Below are positions 8,720 through 19,203 of a DNA stretch of 64,000 nt, piece by piece (position 1 is the first letter of the stretch; the number at the start of each line of letters is the position of its first letter). The position numbers and the translations under genes are program-made. The DNA comes from Ottelia alismoides (taxonomy: Eukaryota > Streptophyta > Magnoliopsida > Alismatales > Hydrocharitaceae): NCBI GenBank assembly GCA_037367405.1, contig JAZKJV010008264.1:62001-126000 (forward strand), read 5' to 3'. The notes under the pieces are model-generated. The model was not told the origin of the DNA. It worked only from the letters and a program-made list of their open reading frames with translations, and did no database searches.

Positions 8720-11700
8720 CAACATCCAATCATCAACAAAACGTGTACAGTGCAAAAGGACGTTTTCTTTGTAAAAGCGCTGCCTCGCGGAAATAGCTTC
8801 ATTTCTGCCTAGCCAAATCGCCCACAAGCTTGCCAAGGGCCGTAATAGCACCCTCCGCTCCCTATCTTTGTTCGCCACCAGCAAGTCACAGAAGGACGCC
8901 AAGCCCGAGGTGCACACCCAAGCCTCAGTCGATTCCTCCCATACCCCCACGACCATCGGACACACGAAGAAGAGATGCTCCATGGATTCCACTGCACTGT
9001 TGCACAAAACACACCTATCAGAGATATTGCCAAGCAGCCTCGCGCAACGATCCTTCGTCATCAACCTCTGCCTACGAAACAACCAAAGGAAGAAACCCAC
9101 CCCTTTCAGGTAGCCTCAGCCCCCCCAAAAAACTGCAATCACGCACAACCACTCCAATCGCGAAGGCGAGGGATAACAAACCGCCCCATACGCCTTCCTA
9201 GCCGAGAACGGGCCCCCCCGTCCGGCCCAGTGATCCCTCCCGTCCGACGGATGACTGGCCTCCCTGATGTCGTCTAAAAGCTTGAGAAAATCTTCGAGCT
9301 TTGATCTGAGAAATTAACACGGAAAGGTGGGAACCACCCACCCTCCGACCAACAGGAGGCGACACAAGCATTTCTATCTCCTGCCAAAGCGAACAAGTGA
9401 GGGAACCGAGCACATAGAGGCCCCCCATCCAAACATCCGTCCAGAATCTGAAAGTTTGACCATCACCAAGCACCAGAACAAAGAGGGAAGAAAATTTAGA
9501 GAAAACTTCCTACACCCCTTTCCAGAATGGCGTTTGAGCCCCCACTCGAACAACTGCTAACGGAAGTGCCTTACTAATACCATGAATCTTCCGCAAGACC
9601 TCACTACACAAATCTTCCCCAGGACCCTAGATTCTGCTGGCCCACTTAAGATGGAAAGCCTCATTAACATGGTCCAACCTCCGTATACCCAACCCCCCAT
9701 CGCTCTTCCGCCTCGTAACCTCGTCCCAATCCATCAAGTGTATCCCCCCCGAAGCCTCCCCATTCTTGTCCCACAAAAACCTTCGCATAAGCTTCTCGAG
9801 GCGACTGCGAATCCCCACCGGCAACCGGCGGTTAGATAAGAAATACACCGGGATAGACGAAAGCACCGCCCTGAGGAGGACGAGGCGTCCCCCTTTCGAA
9901 AGTAAGGCGGATCTCCATCCGGCCAGCTTCTTCTCAACCTTCTCAACCACCTTGGACCAATCCCTCAGTCTAGCCCTGCCCGAAACCAGCGGCATCCCCA
10001 TATATTCAATAGGCAGGGAGTAAGGCTGCGAACCCAAAACCAAACCGCACACGTCCACTTCCTCCGAAGTAAGACCAAACAGTACCACCTTCGATTTGAC
10101 GACATTTTTGTAAAGACCCGACATCTCACTGAACAAATCAAGCGTCACAGACATGGCCGAGACCTCAGCAAGGCCCCCCTCAATGAAAAAGACGATGTCA
10201 TCGGCATATTGGAGTAAAGGTACTACCATCCCGCCACAAGAGAACCCCGCCGAAAGCCTACAGTCCACAACACGGCAAGCCATCTGAGCAAGGACATCCG
10301 CGACCACGACAAAAAGAAGAGGGGCAAGGGGACAACCCTGTCGGACCCCCCTTCTCGGCTGGAAAAGCGCCCATCTGGGCGCCCATTAACCATGATCGAG
10401 AATGAGACCGTTGTGACGCACCAACGCATCCAAGAGATCCAGACCTCCGGGAAGCCCCTCCTCCGCAGAACCGACCAGATGAATCTCCAATCAAGGCAAT
10501 CATAGGCCTTCGCGAAGTCAACTTTCCACATCACACCACGTCTCCCCTCCTTCACCCAATCTGCAACCATCTCCGAAGAAAGAGTGAGGTAATCCACAAT
10601 CTGTCTTCCCTGAATAAAAGCTGCTTGCAACGGCGAAATGATGGAGTCAAGGACCCGAGCAAGCCTTAAAGCAAACACCTTCGCCACGATCAGATATAGA
10701 GCATTTGAAATTGCAATGGGGTTGTACTCATCAATTCGCTTGACCGAGGGGTACTTCGGAAGCAACACAATGAGAGCCCTATTAATCCGATCAAAACCTG
10801 CATTGCCATTACAGAACTCGGTGATAACCTCCAACACCTCCTTGCCCACCAAATCCCAAAAGTCCTTGTTTGAAGCCACCGGAAAGTCGTCAGGGCCCGG
10901 AGACCCATCCTCGTTTAGATCCCACACGACCGCCTTCACCTCCAAGGAAACCGCCCTCGTCAGACCCTCACACAACGAGGGCGAGAGCGGCGAAGCTCCA
11001 ATCCCCGTCCATCTCCAAACACTCGGGATGCATCTCGCCGAGAACTCCCTGAAATGAGCCGCGATCGCTCTCCCCATCGGTTCGTTCCCCTCTATGCGAA
11101 CATCTTTAATCGTGATTGAGCGCAAGGAGTTGGAGTGCCGCCTTCCGCTAGCAACTCGATGAAAAAACGCCGTATTTGCGTCCCCCTCCTTTAGCCAAGA
11201 CACCCTCGATCTCTAACGCCACTCCGTTACCTGCTTCAAATCCTCCGCCGCGATCTTCTTCTGCGCGAGCGATCGCGTAACCACCTCCTCTGGTTGAAGC
11301 TCCCTATCACCCTCCAATGTATCAAGGCTGCTGACCACACCCTCCGCCTCCCTCCTGGCAGAAATCCTCGCCGCCCTCGACTCCCCCTTGAAAATAGACA
11401 GTCTCCTGCATAAAGAGTTGAGCTTGCGAACAAACCTCGACACCGCCTAGCCCCCCATCTGAGCTTGAGACCAGTGAGCAACCACCAGATCCCTGAAGTT
11501 GTTTTCCAGCAACCAACATTTCTCATATCTGAAAACTCCCCTCAACACAGACGCATCACAAGAATCCCATAGAATAGGATTGTAATCAGACATGCTCCTA
11601 GGCCTGACAGACACATTACAAAGAGGGGAACCTTCCAAAAGCTCCAAAGACGCCAAGAATCTGTCAATACGGGAGCGAGAATTCGAATTTCTCCAAGTGT

Positions 11701-12253
11701 ATGCGGTATCCCCCGCTCCCAAATCCTTAAAAGCCAAAGAGTCCACGACCTCCGCAAAATCCAACGAGCCCGGGTCTTGACCACCCCTGGACCGCGGTCT
11801 ATCCGACGAGCGAAGGGTAACATTGAAGTCACCCCCAACTAACCAAGGGATCCCCGCGATCCGCCGACCTGTCTCCCACAGATCCTCCCAAAGCTCCTTC
11901 CTTTTAATACTGCAGCAGGGACCGTAGATACAAGAAAAAGCAATCGGCAACGAAGAATCCACACGTACCAAAAGAACGGAGATTGTATGCCTCCCTCTGA
12001 GGACTGAGTCGAGTGTGAAAGCCACAGACCTCCAAGCGATAAGCAAACCTCCCGCCGTCTCCAATGCATCGAGAGCCCTGACCTCATCCAATCCCCCCAC
12101 ACCAAACGACCTCCAAAGAACGTCATCCACCCCTTGAAGCTTTGTTTCTTGCAACATGACGACATCACACCCCCATTCTGCAAACCTCGACCCCATAGTT
12201 CTCCTCTTGTCCGCCTCCCCCAACCCCCGCACATTCCAAGTAAGTACCTTCAT
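8720..12253 (-). pseudogene. LINE ORF2: endonuclease, RT, zinc region
   Basis: The start is chosen at the Met of MKVLTWNVRGLGEADKRR (12251-12253), the usual plant L1 ORF2 opening. Endonuclease blocks: QETKL, FSCIYGP, LVGGDFNVTL, SRIDRFLASL, and SDYNPIL where the family normally has SDH. RT from about 11203 to 9630: FFHRVASGRR, LLPKYPSVKRIDEYNPIAI, FIQGRQIVDYL, KVDFAKAYDCLDW, and YADD at 10197-10208. The C-terminal Cys/His region (RCVLCNSAVESMEHLFFVCP) lies near 8990-9040. Lesions: in-frame TAG at 11447-11449 and 11213-11215, a frameshift near 10363, a stop at 9627-9629, and another frameshift between about 9100 and 9200. The stop codon of the ORF was split by the Copia (remaining part at 3806-3808). 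The protein would nick target DNA and copy LINE RNA. Confidence 0.88.
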
Positions 12254-14195
12254 AAGGACCTTTCCAACTGTCCCCCAACACGGACCACACCAGCGGCCGC
12301 CGCAATAGCATCCTTCAGAGACGAGCACAACTGCGGCTCGATGACCATCGACCGCGCCCTGTACCTCCTATTGTACCTTTTAGCAAACCTCTTCTTAGGC
12401 AACCCCCCAGCCGCTCTAGCCCCTTCTATCTCAATCAGAGTCACAGAAGGCCGAACTGAAGAACCGCGAACAGAGGTGGTAGATGAAGGGCCCTCCAATG
12501 CGGTCAAAGCCGAGCTGTTGCGATCCCACCCCTCCGCATCCGATGAGGACGAGGAGAGACCCTACCCCACCGATGCGCCACCCTCGTACCCAACAGAGAG
12601 AGCCAAGCCATCCAACCGGTCGGAGAAGACCACAGAAGAGCAGGAGAAAAGAAACGGAGCAGGGTCCGAGTGCCCTCCCGCAAACGATCCGAAAGATAGA
12701 CAACATATAACTCCATCAATCGCCCGACCCGCATTAGGATCCGAATGCCGAGTCCGCAAGCTGGGACCCGACGCCCGAGCCCAAAAGCGAAGGGGCTCAA
12801 TGATCCCTGGAGCCATTCCCGCCACGTCAGCAAACAAACCGTCATTTGAAGAATCCATGCACAATACCCGAGCGGAAGATCCGAAGGGACGTGCGAAATC
12901 ATTTCCGTGGGACGAGTCCCCCGAAGCGTCACCATGCAAGGCCACATGTCGCTCGGAAGACGAGACGACGCCAATCCCCCTCCCATTCCCCGGCGAAGCG
13001 ACCTTTGCCCTCCCCTGCACCTCCGGCGGAGGCAGCGGGTCAACGATCGTCAACTCCACCTGACATTGGAAGCGACCGATGTCCATAGCCTCGGAAAATA
13101 CGCGGCCAGCCACATCATCGAGAAAATTCTTATTGCACTCCATCAGGATCCGAGTGATATCATGCTCTGAGCCCTGCGTCAACCCATTATCGACGACCGC
13201 GACCCTCTCCCCACCGCCGGAGAGTCTGATTAAGGTAGTGGACTGATCTGGAAAAGAATGGAACTCCACGGACCTCTGCCACACAAACCTCGACGCTAGA
13301 ACAAGCCCCGTTCGCAAAGCGGAGGTCTCTCCATATCAGATCATCCGTCACACCATTCTGAACAACTGATAGTCCTCATGTACAACAACAATTAGTATCA
13401 ATGGCGATGACGTCCTCCACAAACTGCGAGCCAAGGAACTCACGCAGATGACTCCTCACCACGTCCACCGACAAGCACATTTGCAAGTTGACCCCGATCA
13501 TCGATTGGTTGTACACATCCCCCTTGCCAAACCTTCCATGCGGACCCGAAGGTAGAGCCGACCTCTCGAATACGATCACTGGCGAGGTCGGAGTAGCCAT
13601 CACCCTTGGGTTATCGCTATCGCTGACAACCGAAGCAAAACATGGGGCACCTGCTACCACCTACGCAAACGACCGCCCTCCTCGGTCGACAAAAGCCCCA
13701 CGTGCCGACGATCCCCCAACCTTGATCGCATCCCCACGAGCCGGAGCAGAAACCTTACCACGTTCTTAGCAGAACCAGCAGGAGGCCATACGATGGCCCA
13801 ACCCCTCGCATGCAAAGCACCTCGGGCGAGCAACGCAAAACGACGCCAAATGCCCCCGAAGCCCACACCGGAAGCACCTCCTCTCCGGCTTCCTTTGGGA
13901 CACTTGCACCCAACCTTCTCCATCCCCCTCAACACCCGCCAACTGCACCTTCCCCACTCACCATGCCAACCGCCACGCTTCGTGGGCTCCCACCTCCCTA
14001 GCACGCCACCTCCTTCCCCTTACGAGCACCCCCACCTTCGCTGCGACTGCCACGAACGCTTCCCGTGAACCCACCAATGACAACCCCTCCACACGCGGCC
14101 ACCCCAAGCACCGCAGCGCCCTCAGCAGTAGCCCCTCTCGCGCTCCCTCTCGCACTCTCCCTCTCGCCCCCCCAGGCTCTCCGCCCACGCTCCAT
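12250..14195 (-). pseudogene. LINE ORF1 (gag-like, double CCHC)
   Basis: The first ATG in the element (14193-14195) opens an Arg/Gly-rich frame that stops early. Further pieces lie in other frames: a double zinc knuckle (RCFRCGLRGHLASFC, then RCFACEGLGHRMASC) at about 13778-13876, a central block at 13376-13660, and a long C-terminal stretch at 12562-13317 closed by TAG. The same frame then continues to a basic tail (PKKRFAKRYNRRYRARS) ending with TGA at 12250-12252. In the family this protein binds LINE RNA in the cytoplasmic RNP. Its stop overlaps the ORF2 start by ATGA. At least three frameshifts and one stop make it non-functional. Confidence 0.78.
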
Positions 14196-14203
14196 TGCGT
14201 CTC

Positions 14204-14220
14204 CCAGGACCACTAAAGTT
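14204..14220. repeat. LINE target-site duplication, 5' copy
   Basis: CCAGGACCACTAAAGTT, one mismatch against 3673-3689. Marks the complete 5' end of the LINE. Confidence 0.85.
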
Positions 14221-15010
14221 GCCTATGGATATGATCTCGGGTGCCGACCATCGACAAGAACTTTTGTCACCCACCTTGGTCCCCTTAGCACTAATCTTTG
14301 AGCTTTGATCGGATGTGAAAGAAAAAGGGACACCATAGATGCGAGCCACCCTTAGTCTGCTACTTGAAGCTTCACCATTTGCAAATCGAGGGAGGCATCG
14401 AATGACTTTAGACTTACGGTCGTTGCATAACAGGAGATCGATATCCGCCTTTGATAACCGCCTTGCACAACAAACTTTGGAATCAAGTATTGATTGTAAC
14501 ATCACCTGTAAAAGGAACCTCTCAATAAATTTTGTAAAGATCCCATAGCTTTGAGAACTTCCAGAACCTTATTTGTTGAAGAACCAATGAGAAAACCATC
14601 CTTCACGGAGACTGCTTTTAGCTTTCCTGTACAAACCATCGTCGCGTAGGTGTGCGAAGTAGACCTCAACTTTGACCTCATAGAACGTCTTGGTTCCACA
14701 GCGTTGGAAACAATGTTGTCATGCAGGAGATTACTGCCTGTAAACATGAACACTTCCAATGACCTACCTGACCACAACTAAAACAACGTGGTGGGAGCGT
14801 ACATGACGCTGCACGGTGATCGAAAAACCCATACCTATAGCGCCACTGACCACGTTTGTGATGAGAACAAACGACTGACCTTCTTCTTCCCTCTCAACTT
14901 CATGCTTGGTGGCTCTCTTGCTCCTCTCCTCTCCATTGTTGGTAGCCCTCCTCCACTCATTCACCTTAGCACCTCCCACTAGAGGTGCTCGCTCCACTGT
15001 CGAGAGCTAT
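14221..15010 (-). other. Unassigned decayed coding-like DNA with a CCHC motif
   Basis: The right flank of the LINE insertion. Minus-strand translation at about 14743-14788 gives CFSCGQVGHWKCSC, a Cx2Cx4Hx4C knuckle. Nearby frames are open (14122-14505, 14502-14777, 14764-14997) but do not resemble the Copia integrase or RT expected next to the remnant at 15011-17576. It may be an ORF1-type protein of another LINE or an unrelated insertion. I do not recognise it. Confidence 0.35.
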
Positions 15011-15942
15011 CCATCCTCTAAAGTCTTTTTGAAGAATAAGGTATAGTCCACTACGATCTGATGACCATGAAAACTAGATCGGTAATGCTTCCCAAGCTGG
15101 AAGACTTCGCAATGAAAAGTGAACTGAGAAGAGATCTAAGGGAGGACATGACACACCTTATGTAGAGGAAGGTGGTCAAATAAAAAATGTTGCATGTGTG
15201 GAAAGACTGATCCTGCGTGGGAATGAATGAATCATCAACATATAGAGACTGGACCAATATGTAGAGAACTCTTTAGTCACGACCACATCCAATCACGACA
15301 ATGCAAATCTTTAGTGATCTGATTAATAGACAATAAATTCATAAAGAAAATCAGGTGCATGATGCACACATTCTGTAGATGCATATACGACGTCAAATAG
15401 ATCTCCCCCACTTGTAATAGAGGAACGAGACCCATCTACAATGACAAATGATTTTCGGGAGATATAGATCTGTACGATGCAAGCTGAGCTCTATCTCCAC
15501 ATAAATGACGAGATGCACCGGAATCCATGATCCAACATGTGACAATTGGTAAAGGAATAGGCTATACTCGAGGGCTAGAAGAGGCTCTGGTTGTGGCAAC
15601 GACAAAGGAAGGGCGTGCGGGAGCACTAGTAGTGGCTACAACATGAGTTATGATCTCATCAGACGAGAGACAATATCATCCAACTTCTGATTAGCAGTAG
15701 GTGCATAAGTAGAAGTAGGCTCAACCTGCTCAACCACACGAGCAGACTCAATGTAGTCATGCTTCAGGTAGCAGGTCTTCTCCGGATGACCAGGTCAATA
15801 ACACTAAGTACATGGTCCACATTGATGTCCATCTTCCCTGCAATGGGAACTACACCCTATGATCTGTGAGATATACCTTCTCTTCTACGTGATGCGACCA
15901 CTATCGAGGAGGTCTGAATAGTGGCGGTAGATAGGACCGCGA
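15011..15942 (-). pseudogene. Copia zinc knuckle, protease and integrase remnant
   Basis: Downstream of the gag remnant on the minus strand, eroded blocks parallel the Copia at 3812-8714: a CCHC-like run (PGHPEKTCYLKHDY), a protease start WIMDSGASRHLCGDRAQL with the canonical DSG triad, LLSINQITKDLHCR, and an integrase zinc region ending FQLGKHYRSSFHGHQ. Homology ends near 15011 with a short VVDYTLFFKKTLEDG block after an apparent internal deletion. Many stops. Confidence 0.65.
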
Positions 15943-16422
15943 TCATGCTAAAGATGGTTTGTAAGGCTCCTCCATTGAAGGTATAGGTGCGCCCATGAGG
16001 AGCTGGGTGTGTACTGCATCATACTCAGGGTCTAGAGCCGTTAGAAAAATTCCAACCATCACGACGTTCTTATATGCCATCTGTAGCTCTATAGATATGG
16101 TAACGAGTATGAAGCTATGCATTTCTTGAACACGCCTTGAAGCGAAGAGCAGGAGTGCAGAGAACGACCTTTCTGTCTGGTCGTGAACAAATGTCATACT
16201 GTAGCGGGAGAATCTTGATCTCATTCTTCACCTGTCCATAGGTTGCAGCAACAATATCACAAATTACCTCGGCAGTGGGTTGATGCAAATACCATTGGCT
16301 ATCTTTATGGTGAGAGTCCCAAAGAGCCATACACTCATACACATTATCTTGCATCCATGAAGCATTCACCCCCGTCTTGTCAGTCGACTTTGACTGCGTT
16401 AGAATATGCTCCTTGTTATTGC

Positions 16423-16430
16423 ACTGCAAT
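16423..16430. repeat. MITE target-site duplication, left
   Basis: ACTGCAAT, repeated exactly at 16836-16843. Eight bases is the hAT footprint. Confidence 0.88.
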
Positions 16431-16835
16431 CAATGTTGCAAAAGTCGGTAGTCGGTACTCGGTCGGTCGGGTCACTGACTAAGGAGTAATCGGTAGTCGG
16501 GCGACTAATCGGATTTAGTGGGACTTTAATCGGCTTGAATTTTATGATTATTTTTAATATATAACTCATTTTTATACATATATTTACGTAGATTTTGTAA
16601 ATTTTTATACTATCATAATAAAATAAAAGAAGTAATTGAATTTAAATAAAAGATCAAGCATATTATAATAAGTGTGCTTATAAAAAACAAAATCTAAAAA
16701 AAATTAGGTATCTCCAAGCTAAAATTGGTCGACTAGTGTGCTTAGTCGGAATTAGTCGGTACTCGGTCGGTTACCCCACTGACTAGACTAGTTGGACCTA
16801 CTAGTCGGCCCAATCGGGCGACTTTTACAACATTG
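16431..16835. mobile_element. hAT-type MITE, 405 bp
   Basis: Termini CAATGTTGCAAAAGTCG and, on the other strand, CAATGTTGTAAAAGTCG form a 17-bp inverted repeat with one mismatch, flanked by perfect 8-bp duplications. Subterminal regions are dense in AGTCGG / CCGACT words, while the core is AT-rich and non-coding. It could only move with a transposase supplied elsewhere. It sits in a Copia gag, so it is younger than that element. Confidence 0.9.
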
Positions 16836-16843
16836 ACTGCAAT
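16836..16843. repeat. MITE target-site duplication, right
   Basis: ACTGCAAT, identical to 16423-16430. Confidence 0.88.
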
Positions 16844-17428
16844 AGGGTCATAAACTGCATGAACCGTAACTCGTAATTGATCTCGTCCATCTTAACAATG
16901 GGTGCCGAGCCCTTGAAGGTACCAGATGAGTAGAAGTCACCATTGATTTCTGACACGATGATAAAGTGATAGGAAATAAACATCGTTGGGGCTGTAGATT
17001 GATTTGTAAGCATCTACACAATCATATGGAAAATTGGTTGTGGGTGTAGACTTATACTACAACTATCCACATCAAATCTAGGTTCGCGTTAGGGTTGGTG
17101 GGGAGATTTATCGGTCTGAAATCACCATTTTCCAGTCAAAATCAGGCCTCTCATGGTCCTCGGGTGCAAAAGAGGCGTCGAGGAGATAGTCAAGGAGGAC
17201 CGCGGGACCCTGGGCGGCATCAGAAGGGGCTAAGCGGCATTGGGAGAGGATCGGGAGGTCATCGTGGATCCCTAGGTGGAACTGGGGACCATCGCCAGGA
17301 GCACGGTGCCCTAGGCAGCGCTGGCGGGGCCCCTTTGGATGCCACAGGGGAACTGGCTGCTGCTGGGGCCTCTCGTGAGGGACCGCTAGAGGCAGTGCAA
17401 TGGTGCCACTGGCGGTGGTGGTCGGCGT

Positions 17429-17576
17429 GCAGAAAATAATACATGTTTATTCATGAGTCCTATGATTCTCTTTTATAGAGAGGAGAACCCCTGGTGGGAT
17501 AATATGTTGAATTACATACTTGAGAAAGAAGAAAAATGAAATTACATAAAACAGGAAAGATAAATGTCTCTCAACA
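17429..17576 (-). repeat. Degenerate Copia 5' LTR, 148 bp
   Basis: Minus-strand TGTTGAGAGACATTT to TTTTCTGCA, with TCTATAAAAGAGAATC in place of the TATA region of the 3812-3959 LTR. Its length equals that LTR. The primer-binding site expected beyond 17429 has been lost. TWD40-2-like sequence begins at the base after the outer end. Confidence 0.6.
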
Positions 17577-19120
17577 ACTTGCCACCTACACTGGAGCGCT
17601 ATGAGGCACCTTGCTCAGAAGTTGGAAGAACTTGCAACTGATTCTGATCTTAGGAGATGCTGTGAATGAATTTTGAGAATTCGCTCAGCTGGATGGACTC
17701 AAGGTTTATTTGCTATTTTTCTGCTGAAAGCATGGTGCCTAAAGTGCATGCCTGAATGGGGTGGTGGCAATTGGGAAATAAAAACACCGGTCAATCTGAA
17801 AGTTAAACCTCAATGGGAGCTATCTGGAGAGGCTATCCCATATATGAAGACGAGTGAAAATAGCGTTCCAGCTATAATTCCTGACCACGTAGGTATTTAT
17901 CTTGGTGCCATCGAAGATAAAGGCAATGTGGTGGAGGTAAAATAAAAAAAGGTTGTTGAAGGATTGGCCCCACCCATTAGAACAAAGTCTTCTGGAGGAT
18001 CTCAAGATCAATCTCTTCTTTTCAGCCAACTTGCTCCTGTTGCTTCCGCTCCAGTCAACTCTGACCTATTTGGGATGGAAACTTTATTTCCACCTTCACT
18101 TCAACCACCAGCACTTCCTCCTGCTGCAGTGGGCGCTGGCATGGGAGTGGCAGCTGGGCCTATTCCTGAAGATTTTTTTTATCAAAATACCTTCTTTTTC
18201 TTGAAGTTGCCGCCGCATTGAAACCTCCAGTTCCCTAGATCAATAATCCTAATCGAGTCCCTGGTGGTCAAGGAAGTAAAAGCATCACCTGCTCAGCCTA
18301 GCTATGTGATGAATGACATCAGTCTTCGTGATGGTGGTGTCCCTCCTCAGCGATGTCAACCTGTCACTCCTCTTGAATCAATTGGCTTACCTGATGGAGA
18401 AGTTCCTCCATTACCACCAAACGCTCAAGTTCCACAACCTCAAATCCCCTCATAGCCAATTGATCTCGGAGCACTAGTTGTTGCAAATTCTTCAAAGTCT
18501 CTGCAATCGTCTCCATCTCCAGCTGCTGTTTAACCCGGCCAGATACACTTTTTTCTATATTCTTGTGTTTTTGCATCTCTCTCTGTAATTATAATAGTAT
18601 ATAAAAGTCGATTCTCAGGTTCCGCGTGGTGCACCTGCTCCCATATGCTTCAAGAGAGGACTTGTTCATTTCGAGTAAAATCTACTTCCGGATGCTCTTT
18701 CATGCCTTGATGAAACCTTCTTGGCATTGGCAGAGGATCAATCGTGCGGTTCTGATGTTAAAGCACAAGGCACACTACATGTGCCCAGTACAAGATTGCC
18801 GTTGCTATACTCGAGGTACTATATCATTGCATAGCCTAACTTCACTGCAGTCGCAATTGCATTTATTAATAAAATAAAATGAAGTGCAACTCGATGCAAT
18901 GGTGTGGTTGCAATTATTTATATGAAATATAATGAAGTATAACTCGTTGCATGTAAAATTTTCATTAGTATGCATCATCATGCGGAACTTGCTCCTCACG
19001 TTTTAATATTTCTGTCACAACACAATTTGTTTATGATTGATACAGGGAATTATGAGGCTCTAGAAGGTTATTTCGTCACCTCGGTTCGCTGCCTCTCTTG
19101 GCGAAGCACCGAATAAATCG
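17577..19120 (+). pseudogene. TWD40-2: TWD40-2-like fragment (TPLATE complex subunit), unprocessed
   Basis: Plus-strand blocks match from memory the C-terminal half of the plant WD40 protein TWD40-2, a subunit of the endocytic TPLATE/TSET adaptor complex at the plasma membrane. Seen in order: RHLAQKLEELATDSDLRRCC, WGGGNWEIKTPVNLK, MGVAAGPIPEDFFYQNT, two GLPDGGVPPQ-like repeats (18310-18440), VPRGAPAPICFKRGLVHFE, ALSCLDETFLALAEDQS, and RHLGSLPLLAKHRIN ending at 19118. Introns are retained: an acceptor before 18619, and a GT...AG intron at 18816-19045. It is thus a DNA-level duplicate. There is a TGA after RRCCE, frameshifts around 17720 and 17945, and more stops. The WD40 N-terminus and the extreme C-terminus are missing. 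Confidence 0.75.
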
Positions 19121-19203
19121 CCCAAGGCACCGAATACATTGCCTAGGGACACATCCAGCCGGATCATCCACATTCAGGAACCTGGACTCAGTGTGATCCG
19201 TCA

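Larger units (their letters stand above)
3690..14203 (-). mobile_element. Full-length L1-type LINE, interrupted by a Copia
   Basis: A minus-strand non-LTR retrotransposon bounded by a 17-bp target duplication. It ends in a short A run (T run 3690-3695 on the plus strand). Subtracting the Copia and its duplicated TAAAC leaves about 5.6 kb, a normal plant L1 length. Order: short 5' leader, ORF1 with two CCHC knuckles, ORF2 with apurinic endonuclease, RT and a C-terminal zinc-binding region, and a 3' UTR of about 115 bases. Both ORFs are broken. The 5' end appears complete because the target duplication lies next to the leader. Confidence 0.88.
15943..17013 (-). pseudogene. Copia gag split by a MITE
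   Basis: The N-terminal part lies at 16836-17013 (TFKGSAPIVKMDEINYELRFMQFM) and the rest at 15943-16430 (NKEHILTQSKSTDKTGVNASW, then PTAEVICDIVAATYGQVKNE, then VVMVGIFLTALDPEYDAVHTQL). It is collinear with the gag at 4341-5108. The gap is exactly the 405-bp MITE plus its target duplication. Additional frame changes occur near 16115-16224. Confidence 0.8.
15011..17576 (-). mobile_element. Degenerate Copia, same family as 3812-8714
   Basis: Minus-strand order: 148-bp LTR (17576 to 17429), GC-rich leader, gag (17013 to 15943), protease and part of integrase, then loss of homology near 15010. The gag start shares GTFKGSAPIVKMD with the other copy, and the LTR has the same length and a similar central TATA region. 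The primer-binding site is not recognisable. A hAT MITE interrupts gag. RT, RNase H and 3' LTR are absent. Confidence 0.75.

Noticed and set aside
9200..13100. Many plus-strand frames opposite the LINE
   Set aside because: Shadows of the minus-strand LINE ORFs. Their products are Pro/Arg/Ser-rich without domains.
17095..17439. Gly/Arg-rich 114-codon plus-strand frame
   Set aside because: Antisense to the Copia leader between LTR and gag. Composition follows the GC-rich leader.
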